Source: Alligator mississippiensis
Taxonomy: Eukaryota; Chordata; Crocodylia; Alligatoridae
Direction: 5' to 3'
DNA length: 64,000 nucleotides
Assembly: GCF_030867095.1 (NCBI RefSeq)
Contig: NC_081829.1
Span: forward strand, 87,670,261 to 87,734,260
Within the stretch, counting starts at the first letter, position 1; each line of letters opens with the position of its first letter. Positions 12,548-26,836 of the stretch are shown here, piece after piece. The notes under the pieces were generated by a model, which saw only the letters and a program-made list of their open reading frames with translations, did no database searches and was not told where the DNA came from. The position numbers and the translations under genes are program-made.

Positions 12548-15500
12548 TGATGATCATGCTACTACAGCAACATAGGTATAATAAGGAAGATATAACCAGG
12601 TTTCACATCTCTAGTCTTAGTACGTTTAGCTGCTACATTTTTAGGATGCTGCAGCATATTCTAAGGTTGGAAAGGTCTCCTGAGCCATCACTACTAGCAG
12701 ACTTCAAAGATCAAGGCTGTTACATCAAGGCTGCAACTACCATGGGAAGCTGGAGTGCTGTGCTTGAAGTCAGTGGGGTGCTGTGCAGGCAAGCTGCCAG
12801 GATCTCACCTGCAGTTATGAGCAGCTCATCGCTGACCTTATTCATTTCAAGGGACATGAGTGCCTTTGCTGGCTCGGTTTAAATGAACCAAAATATTTTC
12901 GTCTAAAATCTTCTAAAAGCCTAGAGAGAAGATGGAAATAAAAAGTTAAAAAGGTCCTAAATAAATATTAGAGCACGGTATTAATTTTTCCTGAATGATC
13001 TGAGGTACTGTACCCAGATGTGGAAACATGGCCATATCCTGCAAATGCTCTTGGACTTGCCTAGTACATATTTTTTTTCTCGTTGCTTTGTTTCCAATAA
13101 CGTCTGCCTTAATCCAAAGGTGGGCAAGATCATAATGCAAGATCAAGATGATCAACGAAAGGTATCGGTACTGGAACCCACCAATAAAAAGCTCTGTAGT
13201 GCAGTCAGTTCAGGCCCAGGTTACTAGTAATCTTAAATTATTGCCACAGGATGACCACTCAGTCCGCCACTTGAAAGTAACCAGCTATCTTGTTCACTTT
13301 CTGGTGATGGAGTGCAGAGATCTGCTCACTAATTCGGCACAGCCTCTTCTCAAACACATTTGCTGAAAGATAGCATTAGGTCATCAGAGGTTTACAGAAA
13401 ATGACCAGGATTAGCACACTGATAAGAGTAAGCAAAGAGAGGAGTAATGGTGCCTTACTAATTGTAATTACAATAAAAAAAAAGACAGAATTAATAGAAA
13501 GGATACCAAAAAAAGGTAAAATTTCATGTGCTGCAGAGTTTTTGAACAGCCAAGCATCAACCTCCCAGGACCAAATATGAAACCCCCATGAAAAAGTTTA
13601 ACTCAAAAACTGAACCAGCCCAAATCATGGATGCATAACCCTGCAACCTAGGGTACAGATGAGGTCCATGGAGTTATGTAATCCAGCCTCTCCCCAAGGG
13701 TCTGGAATTAATATTATTACAGTTTCCCCACAGACACATTTCCAAACCCTACATAGCTTGATCCTTCCTGGCCAGGCTGGCCCTGCTCACAGGGATGAGG
13801 TCCTATGGCTCGCTCAGTGCAACCACAAAGGAATGGCCCAGCTAGGGCCTCATGCAACTGCACAGAGCCAGGGTCATGCGGCTGCACTGGGCCCTGGCTG
13901 GGCCATTTCCATGTGGCTGGACTGGACACTGGCTGGGACCAGCACTGCAAGCTAGATCAGGCCCACAGACAAACCCAGCACTACTTAACCAACCTGCGGG
14001 CCAAAAAGGCCTGGCACCCCTGTCCCGAACTGTTAGTCTCTCTTCCAAATTAAGAGCTCAGAAGAAAATGAGATCTGTCCTTACCTTCTAAGTTCAGGTT
14101 TTTTTGTGGAATAGCTGAATCTGAGACATCCCCCCACCCCCAATTGATAAACATTCAATTAAAAAAAAATGTGTACACGTATACTTTCAAACAATCCCAC
14201 TCCAAAGTATATGTAACACGTCAACCTAATCTACAAATACCACATTTGGTTTTATTTTAGAGAATTAATTTACATAGTACTTGACATGTTATTTTTTAGG
14301 TTCTCTTCTGTTTACTCTAACCTTTCCAATTACCAATTTGTTTATACAAGCTGCAACATAGGGGTCTGACATCAGTCGCTGATAAAAATATATGTATTTC
14401 TTTTTATTTCCCTATTGCTTTCTTAGAGCCATAGCACATTTCATTACTCACGTACCCTACAGTCCATGAATAATCCCAATGTCAGTGAACTATTCAAGGA
14501 GCAGACTGCTGAGTAGGAGCAAAGTGTTGCATCTAATCAATTATATAGTCACATCCTGCCATCAGTCTCTAGGCAAACTGATTTCAATGGGTACTACTAC
14601 TAAGATTTGAGAACACCACAAGCTGTGGTACACCAATGTGGTGGTTATGCTATTGTTGAGGTAATTAAAATAGCCAGAATAAGAGATGTGCCATTCCCTC
14701 CACCCCCTCCCACTTAGCTAAGTGCAAACTTGCCAACCCCCCAAAAACCACATTAAGGAACCTCTCATTACTTCTCAAAACTCCCCAGTTTGGAGAAAAT
14801 ACTCTATGCCCAGAAAACTGCCACCACGTACACTCAAAACCTGCCACCGAGCGCAGAATCTGACTAAGGATTTTAGTATTAAGCCTTGCAAATCAGAACA
14901 GAGCTTTCTTGAGGGTGCCATTTCTTATAGGGAATCAGCAGGTGTTTTCTTGGTCAGCCTTTTCATCACAACAATTAACTGTAGTCTACACAGGGTTGCG
15001 TGTCAAAAAGCTTTACCTGGGCATAAACTGAATGCTGGCCCCGCAAACAATTTTAGATGGGCCTTGGATAGTGCTACTGGCAAGTAAGAATGACACTTCT
15101 TTGCAGTGTCTAACTTACATGTTCATCATATGGTCTATCTTGTGATCTTGGGCACATTTCAGGAAATTCTCTTTCCAATCACCCAAGCAATCATATTGCT
15201 TCCTTTACCAGCAGAGTACAACCCCACCCTTTTTGCTTGGCTCAGTATTTTTCCCCATAGATCTGCTGGTTACCTCCTTGGCCTGGCTTCTCTCCTGCTC
15301 CCACGGCCAGTTGCTTTGGTTTGAGTGACGACTGGACTTGATGGCCCAGGAGGTTAATGACATGTTCATAAACTGTCCTGAAGAGCAGTGCCACTTCTCT
15401 TTGTCCTACCAAAGCTATCCCCTGGGCAGAACACCTATTACTGGGGTCCAATGGCCTCGAATTAACTGGTCCCACTGACCGACTGAAAGAAACTCACAGA

Positions 15501-17584
15501 AAAACACAAAAAATTATAGTAAGGACAGCTTGGAAAGAGGAGAACTAAAGCTGTTGAACCCGAGCTGATGAACTGAGGGAAATGGGATGCCATTTACCTG
15601 GAGTGTGTGAGCTCTAGGGAGCAAGAAGAGCTTTCAGGATGGGGAAGAAGAAAAAGGAGATGAGTAGCAGCAAATTCAGACAGAATAATCAAGGAAAATG
15701 AGATCTCTTGGACTGTGAAAGACTCTTCCTTGAGAAGTACGAACTATTTGAGGTAACCCACCATCTGAGTAGTTAGCATTTGATGAGCTCAGGCTCGTGA
15801 AACCTTACGCATCTCTGATTTGGTTTGATAAGGTGCATCTCTAATCAGTCTTCTGCGCACTATTTGAGCTGTTGATAGCAGCACTGTAGAATACGTGTTC
15901 TGCTGAATGCAATCCTGTGCTGGGAGAGGACTGTCAATACAGCATACTGGGTTTTTGCCAGATCCGGTTCTAAAGGACAAGTGTCACTCCAGTTCCACCA
16001 CCGACCTACTGACTTCAGCAGGACTGCAACAAAGCCAGCAAGAGCCGACTAATCCCTTCGGGCCCAATCCTTGCGCTCACCTACAAACATACTTTGCTTT
16101 AAGCAGGTCAGTGGTCCCATCGAAGTCAATGAAATCTTTATTATGCTTAAGGTTAAATGCATTCACCAGATTGGATTTCTGGGGCTGAAGATCCTCTTAC
16201 AGGGAAACCTCATGCACAACTTTGGTCACAACACAATTTATTTCATCCTAGAGCACACAATGCTTCTGATTTATTAATATTATTTGCATTATTCCAACCC
16301 AGGGCAGTTTATTTACTACAAGCGTGTATTTGTGTTCCTTTCAAACTGGCATTTCTTCCTTAAGCGAGCGTCCTTGTCAGCTTCTTCAAATAAATTGAAA
16401 AGACATTACGTGAAAAAGCAGCAGCTGGGTTATGACTACCTGAGTTCTCCTGACTTCCCAGGCCCGTCCATTATTCTCAGTGCATTTGGTGCTTTCCATT
16501 CAACTCGCATCCTGGCCGAATTTCCAAGAAATGTTCGACTATCCCTGCGAGATTTTCATTCGAAGACTATTTACTTAAATACTTGCTCCCAGTCTAATCT
16601 TTCAGACAAAGCAGTATGCATTTTTAAATCCACCAAGCAAAATACTTGCAAAGATAATCCGGCACAGTGTAATCAAACTGTGGAGTTCTCTCTTTCCCTG
16701 GTCTTTTCATTTAATTTCACATTCTGTAGTATCCTAAAGAAATATTAGGATTATACCATCTTTGTTTTGGTTAGGTTACATGCCTGCCTGAAAAAAATGC
16801 TTGGTGGATTCCTACTCATTGCTGTACCACATACTACATAGCTTAATTGAAAATTACTCCCTTGGGGGGCAATCTTACTTTGATGAGCAGGAATTATTGC
16901 CATTGCCAATGGAATCAGGGGCTCTCTCATGGATAGCAATAATAGAAGTGGCTTTATCGATTTTTGGGGGATGAGATTCTACATGGAAAGCAACTGAATG
17001 TGAAAGAGCTGGCTTTTAGGGTTTTTTTTATTCATTTGTGGGGCCTATTATGAGTCTTCAGAATGCCCAAAAGCAGGTTCTGGGGATGGATCGGGGCAGC
17101 TTCCCTGGCAAAATTCTTGGCTTGGAACATGCAGGCGGGAAGGGCAGGGAAAACAGCTGGGCAGGATCTCACCAAGCCATACTCAGCAATATCCTCGGCA
17201 GAATTTACTGCCGCTGCAGCACAGACAAGCCCAAGTCCTCCCACTGCTTTCAGTGCCACTACATTGACTTAAAGTCAGGCCCATGCTTAAGTGCTTAGGC
17301 TTAAGCCAGTGTCAAATCAGGAAAAATTCCCTTGAGATGAGCAAACGGCCGTGCCTACACCGTAACTTTACTGTAGCTAGCAACAGTGCCTGGGTTGTAA
17401 TCCTTCTTAAGCAGGAAGCAGCACAGACATGTCTGTTCATGCAGAAGGCCTTTATAAGACATCTTAAGAGTCAATTTTAGACCCTATCCCAGCATTTGTA
17501 TTGGTATGGGTCTGCACTGACAAATCTGAAGACAGGATCCAGGCCTTAGGCCCTCCGTTGCAAGTATCCAGTCATCACGTAGAG
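12548..17584. other. No gene seen; intron sequence
   Basis: Mostly apparently unique AT-rich sequence. A GC-rich patch at about 13800-13970 has imperfect repeats of a tgggccatttcc/ggctgg type, resembling the interiors of the long hAT elements in this window. No exon-like open frame is supported. Confidence 0.5.
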
Positions 17585-18233
17585 CAGGGATGGGCAATTA
17601 TTTGGGCTGGAGGCCACTTAGGGAGTTTTGGTAAACTACTGCAAGTCACATGGCCCGCTCATCCCCCATGCCTGATCAGCAACTTCTCCCTCCTCCGTGA
17701 CCACAGCAGCTCACCAAAACTCCCTAAGTGGCTCTGCCCCAGGGTCCAGCCATGGAGACCGGCTTGGGACTCGCACAAGCAGGGTGGCTGGGATGGGGCT
17801 GTGGCGGGAGGGGAGCGGGATGGACAGGTGGGGGGAGCTGGGGTCAGGATTGCAGGGCAGAGCTGTGGTCTACTCCCAGCATGTCCCTTCCCATGGACCC
17901 AGCTGCTTATTGCACTGGGCGTGCAGTCAGTGGAAGGAGGCCAAGAGCTGGAGCTGGCCCCCCGCCTGCCTGGGTGTGGTACCCGATGCACATCCCCAGG
18001 TTCCCCGCATTACCTGCTGCCCAGAGCAGCACAGCAAGTGCAGGAAGAGGAGCCACTGGAGGCAAGGGGAGGTAAGCAGTACCCAGGTAGCTGCAGCCAC
18101 AAAGAGCAGCCCCACTGGGTAGCTGTGTGCACTGGCCAGGGCCAAGGCCGGGGTGGGGAGTGCATCTCAGGGAGCTGGTGGGTGCCCACCTATGGGTCAG
18201 ATCCAGCCTGCAGGGTGTGTTTGGCCCATCCCA
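17585..18233. mobile_element. hAT nonautonomous element, long form
   Basis: It starts cagggatgggcaattatttg and ends gtttggcccatccca. The flanks acgtagag (17577-17584) and acgtagat (18234-18241) are an 8-bp duplication with one mismatch. The 649-bp interior is GC-rich and noncoding. A 250-codon open frame across it is a composition effect, without transposase motifs. Confidence 0.88.
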
Positions 18234-18241
18234 ACGTAGAT

Positions 18242-19978
18242 GGTCATCTTTAGGTACTGAGAGCAAGGGCTCCTCAACAGATCTGAACTATCAGAGTGGC
18301 CCAAAGAGACAGAGTCTTCCCAGGAGCTAGGATTCAGTCTATGCAGGGTTTTTAAGACCAACAGCAACATACTGTTCTGTACCCAGGAGCAGATAAATAG
18401 CCAGGGTAGTCCTTGGAGCCACGGTATAACATGCTCCCTGGGGCTAGCACTGCTCTAGTAAGAGTCGCTACATTCTGCGCAAGCTGTCGCTTCCCAGTGG
18501 CTTTCAAAGTGCATGAGTGCACTGCGGTAATCCAATTTACAGGTGACAAAAGCACGGAGCTCTCTGGCAGGGGCTGGATCAGAGAGATACTTTTCTTCGT
18601 TTCTTTTATTCCCAGGTTGTGTTTGGGGGTACTGATCTCTCCTTCTCGCCTACAAAAACAGCCTCTGCAGTTAGATCTCAGCACCAGCAGACTAGTAACA
18701 TACAGAACAAGCACCTCTCTGACCATCTTCCTCAAAAATCAGTACCCCAAACTCTCTCAGCAGATTCTTAATTATTTAATACAGAAAAGCAAAGTATTGC
18801 TACAACCCCAAAAATGATATTGGCTTCCCAGATAAATATGGTAAATTCCTAGTTTAATGGACATTTTTAAATGAAGATAACTGGATAACTTCTCTGAAAA
18901 GAAACACATGAAGATACAAATATAAGCATTCTCTCCATAAGATTTATTCTTTTCTACTTGAGGAAAGTAATCACATTCGGTTAATGGAGCAGACACAAAG
19001 AGCCCTATTCAGGCTTCTGTAGTTACTGTTTGTTCCATCATTTCTGCTATATACCATGAACTAATAGCTTCCAATATATTATCGGGAGCTAATAACCTGA
19101 CAGACCATCACTGCCCAGTACTTAACAATTTTTAATGTCTGTACAAACCAAGCAAATTGGATGACAATTACATTGTAATAGCCCAATGACAAAGGACAAC
19201 TCGGCAGCGATATGTGTCAAACAGATCAAGAACACAACCCCTTCAACAAAGCAATCCAGATCCTAACACATTGGACAGAAAAGATCCTGAATCACCCGAG
19301 TGCTCCATCATATCAAGTGCAAACTTTCCACCACAATGGGATAAGCCAGTCAGCAACAGGGAGGCCAGGCCGTAAGTACAAGAGGGTAAGAAAGGGAAGC
19401 CTCTAGGTTCAGGCTGGCCTCTAAGCAGCCCCAGAATACAAATAATGCCAAATAGTTTGGCTCAGAGCAAATGTTACGTCCCTCTTCTCGCAATCGCTGC
19501 CCCATGCAGAGGAAGGGGACAGAAAATGAAGTCTCAAGCCTCCCATCTACAATGCACAGATCTCATTCTGCAGGGGTTCTGCCATCACAATGTTCCCAGC
19601 ATGCTGCTTGGCACACATTTGCTCATTCTTCCTGTGAACCCTAAATGCTTGTATTTTAAATGTTTCCATGATTCACCTAAACTGGATGATCGCAAAAATA
19701 TTCTAAACTCCGACAGCCTTTTTTATTTTTTTTTGGAATAAAAAATAGTTATATGCTTTACAGGAAATAATCTTAACCCTCTGCATAGAAGTGGCCTAGC
19801 TCATTTATTCTTATTTATTATATTTGGAGCACCTGTTTCTAAACTGATTGCTGATCCGTCCTGGGAATTTTTCTACCTATTTCATGACTGTCTCTAATAA
19901 TATCTTCTCTTTCAATTAAGATAAAGACCTGTTGAGGCTCGTAACATGGTGGCTTCCTCCCTCTCTCTATATATCTAC
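18242..19978. other. No gene seen; intron sequence
   Basis: Apparently unique sequence of GRK5 intron 1. I recognise no repeat with clear termini and no exon. Confidence 0.45.
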
Positions 19979-20178
19979 GCTGAATGTAGCATCTGATGTT
20001 CTCTCCTGCAACCCATGACTCACAGTATTCAAAAAAATATGTAAAGTGAAAACCGAGTTGTTTCTATAATATATATATTTCTATATGTTATAGAAACAAC
20101 CCGGTTTTCACTTACTGTTTTTTTTTAATATTGTGAGTCATAGGTTGCAGGAGAGAACATCAGATGCTACAGTCAGCT
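19979..20178. mobile_element. Foldback (palindromic) MITE
   Basis: Two arms of about 90 bp are inverted copies of each other around an AT-rich centre at about 20070-20085. The left arm runs gctgaatgtagcatctgatg to gagttgtttctata and the right arm tatagaaacaacccggt to atcagatgctacagtcagc. Mismatches are few, so transcribed RNA would form a long hairpin. There is no coding capacity. A mariner-type or other foldback origin is likely, but the family is not recognised. Confidence 0.85.
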
Positions 20179-21299
20179 GAAATGGTTTAGAAACCCACTG
20201 AAGTCAAATTACAATAATCCCATGTATGTTAATGTTCCATTAGAAGCAGAGTTATGTGAGCTACTGCCGCCAGCTACAGTCTGTCACTCCAGCAAATTTC
20301 CCTTCTACTAAATACATTTTGTACTGTTCTGTTACCTATTTTCCCCTGCCATCCTTGCTCTACAGCTATGCTCTTGGATAAAGACCATGCTTAAGATTCA
20401 GGGACCTTTAGACCATCTTGCTGATAAGGAAAGGTGCAAATCTCACATGGGATGAGGTTTCAGGACTGACAGGTTTTGCTTTTTTTTGCTTTCTCTAAGG
20501 CAACAGGGCACACTGGTCACAAACAACCTGAGAGCTGAAAAATAGAGGTCTTCCTTTCCAGTTGGAGTGATCAAAGGATCTCCTTGGGTGGCATAAGTAT
20601 AGGTTTCCTTTAGTGTCCCTGTCCTAAGTTAAAGAGGGACAAAAAATCATATTTGCGTTTGTTTTTAGTGGTCAGAGTGTTTTTGTTTTGATGGGTTTGT
20701 GCGTAACCATTCTTTAGGAACCCAGTGTTTAAGAAAATTAATAGTTTCTCTTCCAGACCAGCCTTTCTAAAAGCTAATAACCGTGGGGAGCAATTTAGTT
20801 ATCTCCAAAAAAATGTTTTCTTTAAACACAAGTTTATAAAGAATATACTTCAAGGTCATATTATTCAAGAGAATCCCTGTACACAAAAGCAGAACCTTAC
20901 AACAGAGAAGAAAAGGGCCTTCCAGCTGTGAAACAGCTGAAACATGACAAAGGGAATCGAAGGACTCATCGCTTCCTGAGCACAGGAATCAGAGTGTGAG
21001 CCCCCTGCACGAAGCTTGCTATAATCATCATCCTATATGACCAAGAGTGCTGTGCGAGATGTAAACCTAGTTTTCAAAACTGTCAGAGGATGTGCTGCAA
21101 ATCAGAAGATCAAGCCTTTCTGAAGAAAACATCCTTCAGCTTTGGAAGGAAAGGAGGGGAAGTGTTAGGGTCTAACCCCCATAGCCTCTCTCTTAAATAT
21201 AGATCAAATTAAAACTAAAGGACTCCAGATCCCGTCCTTTCTGATGGTCTAGATTCAGTTTTCCAGCATAGGTCATTGCTATATCTGCATCACCTGCCT

Positions 21300-21540
21300 T
21301 CAGGATGGTCTTGTCGCAGGAACTGGACTGGGCCATAGGAGTTCGATTCCTAGCTCTGCCACAGATGTCCTGGGTAATCCTGGGCAAGTCACTTAATTTC
21401 TCTTAATTATCTTTGTTCCCCATCTGAAAAAGGAAGGTAACAAAACTTCCTGTCCTCCACCCTTTTGCTGTCGTTAATGTAGGGGCTCTCTCTCTAAGCA
21501 TATGTACGGCCCCTAGCACAAAAAAGTTGCTGGCCTCAGG
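21300..21540 (+). repeat. MIR SINE
   Basis: Good MIR order on the plus strand: ggagttcgattcctagctct (tRNA-type box B region), gccacagatgtcctgggtaa, tcctgggcaagtcacttaat (conserved core), ccccatctgaaaaagg, and a LINE2-like end near gcccctagcaca. Ancient and inactive. Confidence 0.85.
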
Positions 21541-24500
21541 TCAGTTATAGCCTCAGTCAGTTGCCAGATCAGAGAACTAAAAACAAGAGACTCTCTCTCT
21601 AGTGGCTGGACCCATATATTAGAGAGTTATCCTCGGGCACAAGACATTTCTGAAACTCTCCATTCTCAGAGCAAACAGAAACAGAGGAGGGTCATCTCTT
21701 TCACCATTTGTCTCAATACTGTCCTTTCCAAATTGAGAAAAGGCAGGGCAGACAGAAGATGGGCACCTTCCCCCATCACTCCTGCTACCCTTTCCCCTTT
21801 AGCTCAGTTCTTCTCCACCTCTCATATCTTTCCGTCTTGCCACTTAGGGACTATCTACTTGGCACTTATCTCTGCTAGGACCATGGGATGTGTTTGAGGA
21901 TATACATCCCATACAAGAAACCAAACTATTCCTCAGACAGGTTTAGTTATGTAGGGCTGAAGTTAGGAATTCGGATTTTACTGAGCAATATAGATACAAC
22001 TTTGGCTCTGACAGCAAAGAAACCAGTTTCTGGAGAAATCTAGAGACTTTACTGGAGTTCGCTTCTTTTCAGGATATCCTCCTGACTTCCAGAAGGAACT
22101 TCATATAACCTACTTTAAGAGGTTCTGTTGCCTCTTTTTTATTTATTAGTTCAATCGCCCTTATATTCAGTATCTACCTTTTCCAATTAAAAAAAAAAAA
22201 AAACTGTTCAGGCATACCATACTGCAGAGAAAGTTTGGCTGCAGGACTGCTTGTTTATTGCTGTGTGTTGCCAACATGTGATTTCATTGAAAGTCTCAAG
22301 ATCTTTGGGGTTTTTCTCAAAGCCCCAGTTCCTGAAGTGCTGCACTTATGCAAGAATCTCCATTTTCTTGCCTAGCTCTTGTGGTGCAGAAGCACAGCCT
22401 GGAAATGTGAATGGATGCCTCAAAAAGACAGAAGGCAAATAAAAAAAGAATTCAAATTGTATTTTATTTTTAAATGGCTCCTGATTTTTAGTAGCATTTC
22501 ATCTCCCTGCTTTACCTGTGGAGCAAGTTAGGGTGTTCTTGGCTGTGTTTGGGCATTGTGCCTGTTAACTGAGAGAAAGGATTATTAGTGCAGTTCAAAC
22601 AGGTTAGACAAACACATGTATAGGATGCTTTAGATAGGGATGAATCTGTCTTGAGCACGGGGTTGGACTAGATGACCTCTTGAGATCCCTTCTAGCCCCA
22701 GTTATTCTATGATTTTTGGGAAGGGCCCTGGCTCCATGTTTTCAAGTACATGGCAATACCAATGTTTATTTTAAGGCACTGGAACAGAGAACAAAAATGC
22801 AAAGGTTTATTCGCTATTCTCCATCACACGGCTATTTAAAAAGGCTTTATCCAAATAAAATATATTTAAATAACATTTCTTACCTGATAAATATTGAGTT
22901 AAACAACAGAAATAGCTAAAAACAATCTAATGCATTTATTACCCTTTAATCCAATTGTCTAAAGAAAGAGAGATGCAAAGAAAACCAGTGATGTGAAATG
23001 GATCAGTACTGGCCAATTTCACATTCTAGTGCATTCACAAACATGAAGCATTGTTCATGTTCAGCCAGTAGATGAGGATGCTTTCACTCAAAAAAAATAT
23101 GATTTAAAAAAAAATGCATATCATGTTTTGTAAGGGGGGTTTCATCTTTGAACTACCTGTCATTTTGAACCTAAATTAATAAACATAGGTTTCTGACCCT
23201 TTAACATATATCTAGGCTCAGTGATCCCTTCCATTTTAACCCTATGATTTGCATTTAACAAATCTTGCTATGGGTTTCCTTACACGGTCTTACATTTTCA
23301 CTTTCATAAGAAAGGAATATATGAAGTATCCCTGAGATACTAGCACTACAGGAAGAAGCGACTATCCACAACATATTCCCTTACCCCCATGCCCCACACG
23401 CACTCACACCCCCTCTTGTCCTGGGACCAATCTACTTCCCATAGGAATTTTGCCAGAAGAGAGTCAAGCCCTTCATGAGCAAAATATGCTTATCTCCATG
23501 CAATGTGAACCATGATTTTTCTACCCCGGGGCTTCTGTCATCATAATAGTTTCCCAGACTAAAAGTCGCCTTTGTGTGCATCATGGTTGAATGCGTGTTT
23601 AAACGTTTATTAGCCACTCTTTCCGAGGTCACTGAAATGGATGCATCATATTAGTATTGAAAGTAACATCTGTTCCAGTTTCTATAATGGACAAATTTGT
23701 AGGGATATTTTTTCAATTATCTCTTCTGTTTTGTTTTTTGGGAGGGGGCAGGAGGGAGTTTGACAAGTATTTGCCAATGGGAAGGAAAGAAAAGGATTAA
23801 ACGGGTGACAGATGTCCCTCAGAGGTACTCATTTCTAGTCTACTTCCCTGCTGCTTGATGGCCACTTCTTTTACCCTGTATCTGGAGTTTTTGAAACATG
23901 AAGGCCTCTCTGTCATGCAATTACCTTAAAAGTCTGGGTAAGTATGTTTTACGTATGCTGGCTTTCCATGATTTGATAAGACTACATGTTTTATTTAGAT
24001 TTCTCCTTTATCTCCAAAATTGCTTCTTTGCTACTGTTCTGCTTCTTTTTCAGATGCAATAAACAGCCCCAAACAGCTATCTTGTTTTCCATATCATTAC
24101 TTTCTTTTTAATTAAGCCCCTTGTATTTTTTATTAAAACCTACTAGAGCTTGGTTTTGTCCAATATGATTTTCCATTTAAGAAACAATAAGGTAATTGAG
24201 GAAAATGTTTAGATTATATTTCTGAGAGAGACAGAAATTGATGGTCAAACTGCTTAAAAAATGTTCAAGCAGGGCAGACTTCTTGTTGCAGCATATTTTA
24301 CAAGAAATAATGCATACAATTGATTTTGCCCTTGAAATCAATGCAAACGCATCAAAATTTTCTGGGATTTATACTTTGCCTGAATTAGTCAGCATCTGTG
24401 TGCAAGTTGTGTTTCATCACTGGCTTGACATTTGAGCTGTGTTAGTTGATTAACGACAGGACACACAAAAACACATGGCATTGGCTCCATTCCCTGTACA

Positions 24501-26836
24501 AACGAGTGTGATGCTTATTATAACCATCAAGTTCTTGGTCCGAGTGACTGTCTAAGTAAAAGTGAATATCTACTGTCTTGAATATCTGCTGTCTAGGAGT
24601 CTTTCAGTTGAAAAGTCACTTCCCCTTGGCAGGTACTCTAGAACCATTCAATCACAAATGAGCTTGCATAAAGGAAAAAGAGACCATGCGCAAGGCCAAA
24701 ACAAATTTGTTACAAATTTTAAATCAATTTAAACTGGTTATTTAAAATGGGCAATTTTACCTGGAAAATATTTTCAGAGTTCACTTAGCTTGACTTTCAA
24801 AGCCCTTACAAAAATCCTTATTACTGGACTTCACATTGCAGCCTTGTGGAAACCTTGATTTAAAACTAGCTTGAAATCTCTGCTTAGAATAATAAAATGG
24901 CAGACAAAACTCCATTAGCTTCAGAGAGAGATGGATGGACCCCATGCTTATGCTACATTGCTTCTCAAAACACAGGTATTGACCAAACCGTATCATTTAA
25001 TTACTAAATTAATTTCCAGCTCCTTGACCTGTTCCTGATCTGCCAGAGTTCCTGTATTTTCAAATATTCAAAATCCCCCTATTGTTTTAGTGAATACAGC
25101 CTTCACTCACGACATGACAGGAATGAGTAAAGGCCCTAACCCCCAAAAGATGTAGGCGTGTTCTTAACTGTGCCACCGCAGTGGTAATATTAAGCTCATT
25201 CATAAAAGTACATAGGATCAATGCCAGAGTTTGCAAATTCAGGTTCAGATGCAAAAATCTCTCAAGTTACTTTAGCATTACTAAAATAGATATATAGCAA
25301 TATTAAAACTGAAGCATCTCATTCATTTACAATTGCTTCAGAGAACTCCTAAATTGTGAAATACTTTCCTTCCTGGTGCTTGTAATAACCTCTTGAAATC
25401 TTCACGCTGAAACGCACAGCACATTTTTTTGCAGTGTGGTGGAGCCAGTTATGTATTGAACTTCTATTTTGTGTTTAGTTTAAAAAGAAAAGTCTTTACG
25501 AAGGATTTACTTTCAAATTAATGAAAGCATGTTCAACAAAATTTGTAAGTGTTGAACATTTGTAATGGAGGAGGCAAAATATGTATGGGGGCTACATGTT
25601 TTCCAGATGATAGATTTGTTTAATAAACTCTCTCTTAATATTATGGTTACTTTGTTGATGAGGGTAGAAAAGGCTGTTCAGTAAAGCAGCATATCGCAAA
25701 TTCTTTGCTGAAACTTGGCGTGTTGTGGGGGGGGAGGAAATCACACAATAAGTTAATTTATTAAAAAGCAACCATTAATGCAGGTCCTTTTGAAGTATTA
25801 GTAAAGTCACTGTCAATCTGACATAGGACTGTATTGATGACCACAACAACTGTAAACCACACCATAGTATAAAAAGATAAGAGAACGTAATATTATTCCA
25901 CTGGGATTCAGAAAGTTATAATCCAACTGTCCAACTAAAAGTTACAGTCCTTTGAACTTGCTATATTTCGACTCTATTCCTCAAAACTTCACTCCTGCAC
26001 TAAGCCACACAAATTCAGCGCCCCATGAGTTACATCAATGTCACTATGCAGTGCTGACATTTTTTCTCTCTCAGCGCTCATGCAAAAGGTTTGATCCGGG
26101 GGCTGCAGTTTAATTCTCTCATGGAGATGACTAGGACTGGCGGGGGTTTGGATCCCTCTCTGCCCATCATTTTCAGAATAGCGTAAGACAGTAGGAAAGG
26201 AATTTCCCAGCTGCAGATGACCTGAGCTGCATATAAAACCAGTCCCCGTCTCCAACAACTCCAGCTGCTGCAAAGGCGGCGGCGAGATAACCCTGCCATT
26301 TTCACCGTGCCGCCAGCGTTTGTTCCGATAGATCGTTTCTAGAAGCCCGAAACAATCTCGGACCCACCTATTTTCTCCCACTCAACCCCCATATAGACCT
26401 GTCCATTTCCTCTCTCGCTCCTCGCCAAACCTGCCAGCTCCCGCCGGTGACAAATCTCTGCCGAAATGGTTTCCGAGGAGGGGGGCAACGCTGCTTCCTC
26501 ACCTAGGTGCCTCAATCTGAGAGCAAAAGGGACCCGTGGAGAAGATGTGAGCGAGGAAATAATCATGAGAAGAAGAAGAAAAAAGGTCATTCCGGATCTC
26601 AGCAGGAGGTGGGCGCTGATGGACCGGGATGGGGCTCCTAAATCCCCTCCCAAAGCCACAGCGGAGAGAGGCTGCAGAAGCCCCCCGGGAGGACACGGCA
26701 GGGTCCTTTCCCCTGCGCCCGCCAGATGTTGCGCCCCCCCCGCCCCACCCCGCCAGATGTTGCGCAGGTGCCGCTCTGCGGAGACAAGCGCGGGAGGGAG
26801 GGACCCCGCGAGCATCCCCCGCCCGGCGGCTCCTAC
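21541..26836. other. No gene seen; AT-rich intron sequence
   Basis: AT-rich, apparently mostly unique sequence of GRK5 intron 1. It holds an A-rich run at 22188-22203 and a short CR1 3' fragment at 22636-22715. No exon was recognised. Confidence 0.5.
22636..22715 (+). mobile_element. CR1 LINE 3' end fragment
   Basis: Only the last 80 bp are present: ggggttggactagatgacct, gagatcccttctagcccc and the final attctatgat. Confidence 0.85.

Larger units (their letters stand above)
1..26836 (-). other. GRK5: Putative intron 1 of GRK5
   Basis: The first coding exon of GRK5 reads leftward from 26888 and ends at a good donor at 26836, so the sequence to the left should be its first intron. I recognised no second exon, which in the family starts with a Gly/Lys-rich stretch. 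Long first introns are usual for GRK5 in vertebrates. The contents are interspersed repeats listed separately and apparently unique AT-rich sequence. That this whole stretch is intron is inference. Confidence 0.7.

Noticed and set aside
17501-18253. 250-codon open frame
   Set aside because: It lies almost wholly within a nonautonomous hAT element with clear target duplications, and has no transposase or other domain.
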